Assembly (NCBI GenBank): GCA_003667245.1
Contig: RCNN01000177.1
Span: 1-63,472 of the forward strand
From: Heterostelium multicystogenum
Taxonomy: Eukaryota; Evosea; Eumycetozoa; Acytosteliales; Acytosteliaceae
DNA length: 63,472 nt
Reading direction: 5' to 3'
Shown: positions 48,101 to 59,401 of the stretch, in pieces
How the letters are laid out: each line of letters opens with the position of its first letter
Position numbering within the stretch: the stretch's first letter is position 1
Program-made: the position numbers and the translations under genes
Notes under the pieces: model-generated
The model's input: the letters and a program-made list of their open reading frames with translations, nothing else
The model's database searches: none
What the model was told of the DNA's origin: nothing

Positions 48101-51100
48101 TAATTAATGAATTATAAAAACCACAAACTAATTAATCTAAACAAATCAAAACAAAACAAAGAAAGCAAAGGACAACTAATACTAATAATAATAATAATAA
48201 ATAGAATAATAATTTAAATAAAATTGTTTGAATTTAAACAAAAATGGATAAACATAAACAAGTAATAATGGAATATCAAAATTATTGGTTTTTGGTTATT
48301 GTCAGTGTGTTCGTTGTTGTTGCTGCTGATGTTAATATTGATGTAGGCTTATACATCATGTAAATATATAGTGATAAATTGTTTTATGATTTATAATAAT
48401 CTAATCATAATAATAAAAATAATAATATATAAAATAGGAAATATAGATTTAAAATCTTTTAAATATTGTTATGATGATGATGATAATGGTGATGAGGTTA
48501 TTTGAACTATTGTGATGTATTCATTTTTTGACATACCAATAAATAAATAAAATATGAAGAGTCGGACTTTGAATGATGCTTCTTTCTTTCTTCTGGAAAA
48601 CACGACACTGTTTTCGCTTTGGTTCTTCTTCTACTACTACTACTACAAAAGTTAGTACCTTTATTTTTTGTAAAGGTATCAGTTATTTAGAATTTGGTAA
48701 AGAATTGTTAATATAAATATATTTTTAAGTAATGTTACAATAGAAAGAATAGAATTGAATGATTAAATAAAGAAATGGAATAGGAATTGGAATTGATTTG
48801 AATTATATATATAAATCTAAAACAATAATATAATGTTTAGAATGATTAATTTTAAAATACACTTTTTGAAATTGATTGATTAATTGTTGTTGTTTTTGTT
48901 TGTGGATGTTGTTGTTGTTATTGTTGTTGTTGTTGTTGTTGTTGGCAAATACGATATTTGATAATGGATAGTGGAAGTTGGATTATATCGACGACGTTAT
49001 TTTAATAAAATTGCAGTCAGTCGAAAAGATATGATATAAATTATTAAATAGCATAGGTATGTATTTTTGAATATTAATGGATTGGATTGGATTGATTGAT
49101 TGTTATTGATGTCACCTACACAATTCTTATTATTCTTTTTATAGTAATAGATTATAATATGATTTGTTTATTGTGAATTGAAATTAAATTGTTGTGAAGA
49201 GATGATCAGCTTAACACAAACCTACAAATACATTAATATTATACCAACTCTAACCAACTGCTTAAACTAAACTAAAACTACACTATTCGCAACAACTTCA
49301 AATTAAACTAACGACTTCCACAAATTTTACTATTTTATTGTTGTTGTTGGATTGATTGATTGATTGATTATTATTATTATTATGTTGTTGTTTTTGTTGT
49401 TGTTTAAATTCAACAAGTTGTATAATGCGAAATTAAAGTTTATAAAGGATGATTAGATTCAATTGAAAGACAAATAAATAGATAGATAACAAATAGTATC
49501 TAATACATGAATGTATTTTAATAATAATTTTAAATAAATAATATAAATAAGCAAATTAATATAATATGATTCGCTATCTAGCTCATCCAATCACCACCAG
49601 TACCAAAAACACCATAAATATAAGGTGGCTAAACACAACACAACACTATACATATCAATTATAATTAGATTGATTGATGTCATTTTATGGACATCCCATT
49701 TAAAATTTATTATTGGATTCTACTACTTCTATATAACAATAGTATTATTTTACTTGTTTATAACCCACTCCACATCAACTTCACTCACTCCACTCACTCA
49801 CATTCACACTCTAATAATTAATTAATACTAAAGTGAACATTTATATGTTGGTGGGGAGGGTTGAGTGTTGAAGTGATGTAGAAAAAATATATCTTGTGGT
49901 GATGGTAGGTAGTGGGGTTGATGGATTATGAGATGAATTGTGATGGTATATGTGTATTGTCAGACACTTTCATTCTACTAATTAACGAAATGATGTACTC
50001 TTTTTCATTGGAATATGAGGTATAATTGATTTGGACAACACATCCAATAATTGTTGAAAAAATGAAGCAAAAGCTACTCTGTGTTCACTAAATACATACC
50101 AAACTAACAGTTTTGGATTTGGAGTATTCTCTAAAATTGTTGGTGAACCTCTTTCTATGTTTTGATAATATTCAACAAATTTTATATTGACCGTTGTGTA
50201 AATTAGGGATTCGCAATTTTAATATCACAAAAAGCTAAGTTTGGATTATTTAGTTAGTTGGTCAGTGAGCTTGAATTATTATTCAGAAAAAAATTGATGA
50301 ATTTTAAATTGGTCAATGATTGTCTATCTTTGTATCTAAGGTGATAGAGTGGAAATACGATTTATTATTAAAACAATGAATAAATGAATGAATGAATTAT
50401 ATAGATCAGTGACTTGAAGGGTGAAGTGATTTATTAATTAGAATGATTTAAAAGTAATTAAATTATGATTGTGTGATTCAGCTTTATAATATTAAGTTAA
50501 CTAAAAATACATACCTAAGACGATTAAATATGTTGGATATTATTTTATTATTGGTTGGTGTAAAGAAAAATATTTAATTGAATAAGAGGACTTGAAATGT
50601 TAGGTTTGTAAACTTTGATAATGATTTTAGTTGATTTAGATTTGTAATACAATTAAGTGTAATATTAGATATATATATATATATATTTATGTATATTTAC
50701 AATGTTTAATTGAATAAATATTTGGATTAGTATTAATAATTTATAAAGAGTAATATATTTCGAAAAACTTTAGTTTATAGATGGATTGATTGAATAGATG
50801 AAGTATTTATGTTGATTGATTGATTTGTGATTTATATTTAAATACAATTCTTGTTTGGCTTTGCTTTTAAATTTAGTATTTATTAAATGAGTGATTGTTT
50901 GATCAGGTTTGAGTTGTGCTATGCTGTGATCGTATGGTCTAACTCAACTTATATTCCTTCTTTTTTTATTATCAGAATTTTGTATTATAAAATTGATGAA
51001 CAATGTGATGTATTTCACAAGTTGCAATTGATACTTCTAATAATGAGAGTCAACTAACTATAAATAATTTTATTGTTGATGTCACATCCAACTTTAAAAG

Positions 51101-52115
51101 AAATAAGCTCAGCAGAACTCTTCTTAAATTCAGTAATTTCAACGACTACGATCATGGTCACACCCATCACATCACCTACAATGACCCCTCAACCAACACA
51201 ACACAGTATTTAGGTCACCTGAAACATATGAGAAAAGAGAAGTCATTTGATCAAAATTGGTGTCATCTAATTTAAGAGGTGTAAGTTAATTATAAATTTA
51301 TACTGTCATTCCTCCACTTGTTACCTACATATAAAATACGCCAATAACAACAGGAGCAAGAGTAGGTTGGGTTTTACAATCAATCACAATCAAATATCAA
51401 TATCTTAACTTTAACTTTTAAATTAAATTACTATAGTATATATGTATGTATGAAAGTGCCTCACCCATAGGTGATATATTATATATATTATATATATGTT
51501 CTGTTCAATGTGGTAATGATATGTTATGATAGAAAGTGGTGTGCTATTGTTGCTGTTGTTTTATTTATCGAATCACATCAGAATCAGAGATTTGAATGGA
51601 TGGTTGTATTCATCAGTCAGTTTAGAGATGATTATATGTACATACAACAATAACAATAATCAAATTCATTTCAGAATCCAATAAAAACAACTACACTTTT
51701 ATTCATATGTATATTCAACTGGTATCGGGGTATTATATTGTTGTTGGTATCAATTAGTTTTCGTGATTTGATTGTGGGTGAATTTGATTGTGAGTGGGTG
51801 AGTGTTAAGATTTACATTGTTAGTATTTAAAAGTAAATGTTTATTTTTTAGAGAGTTATATAAGAATTCTCACACTATTTCAGAGATTGATTGATATGTT
51901 GTTGTAGTAAAATACATCTAACTAATTATTATTATCATTGTTTGTGTGTTGGATCACATATGTGAGTAAGTGAGTGAGTCGGCGGATGGTGGTGTAAGTG
52001 GTGGGTGTTAGTTAGACTTCTCAATGTTTTGTTTTGTACATTAAAAGAAATAGTGAAGTGAACCATTCATGCATACACACACACATAATACATACTTTTA
52101 ATTAACTATAGATTG

Positions 52116-52127
52116 TGATCATGATCA
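52116..52127. promoter_or_regulatory. 12-bp palindrome TGATCATGATCA
   Basis: A perfect palindrome containing two overlapping TGATCA units, at the left edge of a composition-distinct island in the gene-free gap. It could be a protein-binding site; chance is not excluded. Confidence 0.2.
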
Positions 52128-52390
52128 TTTTAAACAGAACGATCATGTCATAAGCAGTCAATTACTATTCACTGTCGTAGCGGTGGCACAGCAGCTGCAC
52201 AGAAGTGACTCATATTCATTTGAGGTGTGTCGTACTATTGTAATACTAGGTGACACTAAACTGACTGATTTAAGATTGATCTTTTATCTCAGTGACTGTT
52301 GGTAATTACTGACGCCTACACTGCACTTCGTATTAAATCAATAACCACGACTAACTGCATTGTAATATACTCGATGCTTTCCTGCTTTTC

Positions 52391-52402
52391 ATCTCATGAG
52401 AT
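52391..52402. promoter_or_regulatory. 12-bp palindrome ATCTCATGAGAT
   Basis: A perfect palindrome at the right edge of the same island. Its 10-bp core is shared with the palindrome at 13381-13392 in the Rab/NPL4 divergent promoter region. Confidence 0.25.
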
Positions 52403-53144
52403 GTTGGTACATGTTTATAATCTAATCAAGATGATCATCATCATTGTATTTTACTAATACTACGAATATCCTAAAGTTTAACTAAGCAATAACAACAACA
52501 ACAACAACAACAACAATAACAACTATTGAAGTTGATTGTTGTCTGATGAAGATATTATTATTATTAATAACATTGATGTTTCCGTATTGATTATTAATCT
52601 AAATGTAGCTGATAATCTTTTAAGCAATCACGTGTTACTTTGATATTTATTTCGTTGCATCCCATTTAAATGATAAACAGAATGTTTGAAAAATCATCAG
52701 AATAGTAGTAGTTCTGTTTTTTGATGAATTTTATTTATTTAAAACAATATTTTTTGTTTGATCAAACATAGTGAAAGTTTCCACTTCAAGTTGTTTTAGA
52801 ATGATATCATCTGATTGTCATCATAAATATTATTAATATATTTATACATAACATAATGAAAGAAATAAAAATTAAATTTTAAAATATAATATATTAATTT
52901 CACTCTGTATATTTTATAATATGGCAATTTCATTTTTGCTAAATTAAATTAAACATATCTGTTTCAGATTTTATTTTATACATATTTGCTGCATTTTAAT
53001 GAGTTTTTGCTTTTATGTTTTTTTGCATTAATTTTTTCTTTGGTTAAAAAAATATCTGAAGAACACCAGTGGAATTTCATATCATTGGTCATTTTAAGAC
53101 ACTTGTCAATCACAATTTTAGTAGTCTGTCTCTATACAATATAA

Positions 53145-53213
53145 ATAGATAGATAGCAGATAGCTAGTAGATAGATAGCTAGATTGATAGGTAGATAGAT
53201 AGATAGATAGATA
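53145..53213. repeat. Degenerate (GATA)n tract
   Basis: Many TAGA/GATA units, uninterrupted from about 53190 to 53213, lie just upstream of AP5B1. This is simple repeat DNA; it could attract GATA-type factors, but that is speculation. Confidence 0.8.
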
Positions 53214-53310
53214 ATTAGTTAGATCTAACTTAATAGTACTCTAGGTGATTGAGTATAATCTAATATCAAATATAGAGTACAGTAGAGTAAAAGAGATTCA
53301 AAAAGGGGTT

Positions 53311-56300
53311 ATGGATTCAGTTCAGGCTTGGACTGCTAATGAGTGGTATGCCATCATTCAAGGATGGAGAGTTGTAAAGCCAATCGTCTCGTCGTCTGCC
53401 AATGCTGTTATACCTTCTGCAAATACAGTTCAGCAGAATAGCCAGCTGCAGTCGGTCGGAGACCAACAGAACCTTATTGGCGGCGTTGTTGATGACCATA
53501 TGAAAATAGGCTCGGCTGCTGGTGTAGGTGTTGGTGTTGGCACTGCAGGTGGCGATCCATCGTCACTGAAAAGTGGTGTCAGTGGCGTGGGTGTCGGTGA
53601 TGCCATGCACGACTTGAGTGGATCAGGAAATGAGCAGTCGAGTGGTCTCGGCGTGTCTTCGTCGGTGACCTCTGCATCGACAGGTGTATCAACTGGTCCT
53701 GGCGGTGTCGGCGCCGATATTGACAAGCATTTGCACGAGCAAGACAGCGTCAAATTGGCAGTATCATCACAGTACCCAAGTCAGGCGTCACAGCTGCCCT
53801 CGTCACATGCATCACAGTCATTCTCTTCGATTCTCGCTGACAGCAACATCCTAAACACACCTTCACACATCATCATTGAAATTCTACTTAAAAGTCTAAA
53901 GTTTGAGAAAGATGACATTCTGCGTATCAACTTGTTGCTATTCCTTCAGGAGAACTCGACATTGTTGTTGGAGGAGGATTCAAAGCGGTAAGCATCTCGA
54001 TACTTAAGACCCAAAGTATAACACACTCATGCGCTTTTCTTTATCTATAGGTTTGAAAGAGTGTTTAGTATATTGCAGTCATTGGTCAACTCTCAGGTCG
54101 ACAGCTACCCGGTGAAGAGCCAGGTTCTATCGACAATGACCACGATTTTGATTTGCGAGTCGATCATCAAGACACATCCAAGACTCGTCGAAACATTCAT
54201 TGATCTACTTTTGGACATTGTTAACAAGATCAACAACAGCTCTGATCGTCTGTTGAGAGGATCTGCTTGTCTTTGTTTGTTGGAGCTGGAGCTGACCTAC
54301 CCATGTCTGCTGTCGCCATTCATCCCGGCACTACTGAAACACTTGCAGAATGAGAATACACACTTGATACAATGCTACACACAGCTATTCACGACAATCA
54401 TACAGCATGCGATGGTTTGCGAGTACGAGGAGTTGGTCAACAGAGAGAACACAGGTTCGTCATCAACATCGACCAATACACCCACCTCTCCGATCTACTC
54501 TTCTTCCAATTCAAACAGCAGCAGCAATATCAACAAGTCAGGATTACCATCAAACCAAAGCTCATTAAAATTACAGGCGATCTCTCTCTCGTATTCCTTC
54601 GTCCACAAATATTCAAACCAACATATTCTCAGAGAGCAACTCAGTTTCACCTATATCTTCATTTGCCATTCCTCAGAACATCAAGTACTCTCCCATCACA
54701 GCAACCATGAAGCAGCTTCAGGACATCGTTACAAACTCTGGTATGACAAATACCAAGCTGCCGGACAATATTGGAAAAGAACTTCTCAAGTGCATCAGTG
54801 TAGTGATCGACCAGTCTCCCCAACTGAATCAGTGGGGTCTAATCTCTGTTATTCTTCAGCTGGTGCCACTGGTGGACTTGACCACATCAATTCCACCCAG
54901 CGCCTTCAAACATCCTCATCTCTACAAGCTATTCTTTATCAAAAATCCACTACAATTCCACCTACTCCTTTATCTTGCACTGAAATTCCCAGACATCTAT
55001 TCCAACGATGAATTCGATCTATTCTTTAAACGTTTAATCTTTATTATCAATGATATTTCAATGTAAGTCAAGATACTATCGATTCCATGACAATGATTGC
55101 TTAACTAATATGTATACATGATAGATCACAAGAACATAGAGTTTTGGCTATTGACTGGCTCCTTTCAATTCCAAACAAAAAGAAACAACAACATTTCTAT
55201 TTATAATTACTATAAACAATTCTACCCAACTGCATTCGATAACCTACTCTTGAAGGAAGTTAAACTATATGCCATGTGTAAATGTATTTTAGACAACAAT
55301 AGCAACAGTTCTACTCCTGGAAAAGTAGCTGCAATTCCACCCAATGATCTACTGAAATCATTAATATGTCTAGATGAATTTAGATACCACCAGAATGCCA
55401 ATTCTACTCCAACCAAAATTGTATTTTCCATACTACTTCAATATCTAATATCATTCCCAACATTTGTATTTAAAAATATAGAATCGTAAGTTGAAATAGA
55501 ATAGTGTCCAACCATAAAGGATCCAAGTCCCAATCGACTTACTAACCTCAACTTCCAATTCTCAAATGCGCAGATTTATTTCAGAATTAATATTAAATTA
55601 CAACCAATTCTTGACTAATATTATTGCACTTATGAATGGAATTCCAAACAGGAAAACAAGAATCAACTTATTCCTTTCTATTTCAAGAGTTGTCATCTCG
55701 ATGAAACCATCAAAATTCTTGGCTTATTTACCACTGGTCGAAAGAATCGTATTGGAGGACCAAATCAATCCGATGGTATTGCTCGACAAGGTCTATGATA
55801 CCGTTAGAAGACGCTCCATTTGCAAGGAGGGCAATTGGTACACTGGAAATATCATCCTATCTATTTGCCAGCGTGTATTGATCCATCACAAACACTCAAC
55901 ATCTATTTAAAACAACTCCGTATGATCTTGACAACACTTTCATCCTATTTCTGTAATTTGGAATTCGTGATCGAGCCAAGTTCTATGATCGTATCCTCAC
56001 ACATCTTCCAGATGATAAAATCAAACCACTACTAACAACTACATCAACCGATGATTCAAATAGTAAGTCCGGACAAAAGATACATTATTAAGAGTAAAAT
56101 ATTAATATTTTCTATTTATCAGTTAGTGGAATGGGAATGTCCTCACTCTCAACAATGAAGATTATCAAATCACTTAATAATCATATTGCAATTTCACCTA
56201 TCAAGGATTTGAAACCAATCCAGCATCAATTTAACATTCCAGTAAGATCAACAACAGCCATTCAAAGCGATAGTGATTTACTTCAGGTCCAAATGATTGA

Positions 56301-57148
56301 ATATCAAAATATGATCAAGGGAATTCGACCAACTAAGTGCGAAAATAGTGATACCATATCGTAATAAGATATAGCCAAATATTGTAGACAACACATTCCC
56401 ACAGAAAGTATATGCATTACTCATACAATCCGCCAAGCAACATCACCTTCTCTTTATGCCAATATCAACCCAATCAGAATTCCATACTTGTGTTACAATG
56501 AAAAGGAATCCATCGAATTCCCATATTGCTTTGACGTCGATATTACCTTTATTCCACACCATCCACTACCTAGTGACATTCGAGTGAAAATGGTTTTCCA
56601 ACGACGACGAGGGTAAAACTTGCAAGGCAGCTGGTGCTAAAAATATCCGTAGAATTCCAAGACCTATTCATGACGGTCCCAATCCCACCATCAGCTACAC
56701 AGTCTCCGGAATTGTTCAAATCAGAGCTATTTGAAAAGCTATGGAAGATGATGATCGAAGAGCAAAATGATAAGAGCAGAAAAAGTATGTATACAATGAT
56801 GATCAATAATATTTTTTTATGGACCATAAATTATTAATAATTTCTTCCAATTTGAAACAAACCATAATACATAATAGTCCACTATTTATGCATTCTGTTA
56901 AGCATGTTAATGTAAATAGGGATTCAATTAAACAATCAATCACCAAGAATCTCAAACAGTATATCATCAATGAGAATGACAAACAAAGTACCAATAGTGT
57001 GAAGGTTTTGATATTCCTTCCTCCACAACACCATTTGCTATTGATGTTTGAAATTGGTGTCCAATCAACTATTGTACATATAAAGACTGACTACTGGAGA
57101 TCACTTGCATACATAGATCCATTCCTATCATCTTTAGTAGAGAAATAA
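53311..57148 (+). CDS. AP-5 adaptor complex subunit beta-1 (AP5B1)
   Basis: AP-5 is a clathrin-independent adaptor on late endosomes and lysosomes that works with the SPG11/SPG15 proteins in retrieval. The start at 53311 gives MDSVQAWTANEWYAIIQGW. A Gly/Val/Ser-rich insert (about 53400-53860) follows, then alpha-solenoid helices with NILNTPSHIIIEILLKSLKF. Intron 53988-54050 restores the frame (R-F-E-R). The next part includes LLRGSACLCLLELELTYPCL, matching the beta subunit trunk. Further introns with GTAAG donors lie near 55063-55124 and 55487-55572. The C-terminal appendage-like part has SVEFQDLFMTVPIPPSA, where the family has a conserved ADLF-x-P segment, and VLIFLPPQHHLLLMFEIG near the end. 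Several frame breaks occur (about 54640, 55830, 56600, 56800). The identity rests on the order of these segments and not on one diagnostic motif. Confidence 0.75.
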
Positions 57149-57391
57149 TAAATAGGACTATTTAATTAATTAATTAATAATAATACTTATTTGGTGTGAA
57201 CTGTGTTTTTCAAAATACATGGGAGAATAACAAATAGATTTTTTAGTGATATAGATAGATTTTTTTAAATATTTTTTCAAATCACCATCTATCATTGTGA
57301 AGTTAAGATGATTCTCTATCACAGCAAATATATGTATATATTGTGGATATATGATAAATAAAAATAAGATAAATATTATAGTTTTATAGAA

Positions 57392-59371
57392 ATGTCAAAA
57401 GTTTATGTAAGTTTAAAGTTAAAATAGATTTTAGAATTTAATCATTAAGAATGGTATTCCAAAGGCTCGAGATGTAGAAACTATTTCATTTTTTAGTAAA
57501 CACTGCGATATTTCAACAGAAGATCCTAGTTTTAGTTCCATCTATGAGCCATCACGACTTGTTAGGATGGTAGAACCGAGTTTAGAAAAATTATTAAATA
57601 AGATTCTTAATGATAAAGTTCTAAATTTTATTTCTGAGGAACTTTCAAAGAATCTACGATCTAAACTTGATAAATCAAAACATGAAGAAAGAAAAGGAAT
57701 TGCAGGAAAAAGAAAAATAATACCAACAATACATCAAAAAAAAAAAAGTAAATATTCATAAAAAATATTATTATACAAAGAATAATAATATTAACAATAT
57801 ATAACAAAGAAACCAAAAAACTTTATAGAAAATCATTTTCTTTATAGAGATGTATCAGTCAATGAGGTCAAGCAATTTTTAGCTATTTCAATTTATAGAA
57901 ATAGGTACGGAGTTGAATCTATTGATCAACTCTCAGATTACTTCAATAACGTATATGAATCAATGATAGAGTATGCTCCATTGATTGTTATTGATAAAAC
58001 CCAATCATGATACCTTTTCATATGAAAGGTGATATATCTACAACCACAGCTCCATACACAGTTATCCCAAGTAAGCATGAATATGCCTTACCCTGCTACC
58101 AATTAGCAACTAAACTTTCTTCGTCAAGCCAAAAATATGACTTACCTTTCATAATTAGAACCAAACCAAAATTACAATCTTCAGATCAGCCATCAGATAT
58201 TGCTTTTCAAACTATTGGAGGATCATTTAACAAGAACAATTCACCCTCGATTCTCTCAAAAACACCTAATTGCCGATGCTGAATTTTGTACTGATACCAT
58301 TATACGTACTATTTTACAATATAACATCTCTTGTACACTATCATCATCTAACTATCTCAAAGAAGTTTCTCGTGCTCTGGATTGGATTGATATTCCAAAA
58401 AACAATTACATCGGAGTGGATGTCAATAATGGTACTTATTATAGGTATCACCAGGTGATCAAAGGAATAAGGCATGAAAATTCAAGAATAATCTCATTGT
58501 TTTGTATTAAACCAACAAAAGAGGTCCCCCCTCCCATAGCTACTTCACAATTCAACGAAACCGATATTATGAATTTACTCAAGTTGAAACCAAAACTGTT
58601 AAGGAAGCTGGCAAACACCAACCACACTGATTCAATAGAAAACATTAGGAAAATAACCGGAGTAAAGAGACACTATGCTCTTTTATCGTTAGAAGAGCAA
58701 GCTGAAATGTTTTATCAATCGGTAGAAGGTAAGGATTAAAATTTTCAAACATCTATTAGAAAACAAAAACTGACATTTCACTTAAGAAAATAAAGAAAGC
58801 AAAGTGATGTCCCAATCCACTTTAGAAATCATTACAACCATTCAACAAATGAAAAAGGAGGATTTAATTTCTATTTTGAGTGGTTACAATAATCCTCCGC
58901 CAGAGGATCAGACTGAATCAAAGTTTGAGAAAAACTTGCATCACTAAACTCATAAATGGTACTCTTGCAAAGACCTATATTCAAGATATGCTCCGTGTTC
59001 ATTGCCGTCCTACTGAAAGTTTCCAACCTTCACTTTTATATATAGAGACGCATTTAATGCAGTTCATAGGCATAATTATTATCTCACCAGGGCTCGTCAT
59101 CCCAAATCAAAAAAGAATTGGCAAACACTGACCACTCTGGGTATCATTCACTCTTCAATCATCAATATTTATTCTGCCTTCAAGCATTACAAACCAAATG
59201 TCCCATTAACGTTTGACTTCTATATAGAGAGAATCATTTACAAGCTTTGTCCCAACTTTAAACGTATAAAATTCTTCGGAGATATAGCAAAGAAAAAAAA
59301 CTCAAAACTGATCAATAAATATTTGAAAAGTTTAGAAGTTTCTCATTTGATTGGTAGTTCCACATGTCATT
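57392..59371 (+). CDS. piggyBac-like transposase (DDE_Tnp_1_7 type), possibly domesticated
   Basis: The gene may begin MSKVY at 57392 with a short intron, continuing NGIPKARDVETISFFSKHCD. A second intron is likely at 57748-57847. The core then reads VSVNEVKQFLAISIYRNRYG and SIDQLSDYF, like the piggyBac 'F-x-G-I/L-x-x-x-G' helix. The three Asp positions expected of the fold are seen in PLIVIDKTQS/MIPFHMKG (first Asp and the IPF string), HLIADAEFCTDTII (second) and YRDAFNAVH (third). The C-terminal helix matches the family: KSKKNWQTLTTLGIIHSSII, then INIYSAFKHYKP. There are frame breaks near 58007, 58240 and 58900-59040. I see no TTAA-flanked terminal inverted repeats, and the end lies only 30 bp from SKI2. 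Apparent introns and missing termini suggest a host gene rather than a mobile copy, but the frame breaks leave decay possible. Confidence 0.65.
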
Positions 59372-59401
59372 AAATTTCTTTTTATTGGTGTTATATCTTT
59401 T

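Larger units (their letters stand above)
45132..53310. other. 8.2-kb gene-free gap between divergent dcsA and AP5B1
   Basis: I find no convincing coding region. The DNA is dominated by simple repeats: TTA/TAA runs (for example 47168-47190, 47440-47465), TTG runs (48905-48950), TTGATT runs (47552-47575, 49350-49372), TG runs (47385-47435) and GATA units near the right end. Two islands with richer composition stand out, at about 48021-48095 and 52140-52400. Both dcsA and AP5B1 are transcribed away from it, so it holds both promoters. Confidence 0.6.

Noticed and set aside
47168..48950. Short repeated TTA/TTG/GATT units as a CRISPR array or satellite
   Set aside because: Units are 3-6 bases with no unique spacers; this is ordinary simple-sequence DNA of a eukaryote.
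57150..57391. TTAATTAATTAATTAA run as a piggyBac TTAA target-site boundary
   Set aside because: TTAA is extremely common in this DNA and there is no matching terminal inverted repeat on the other side.
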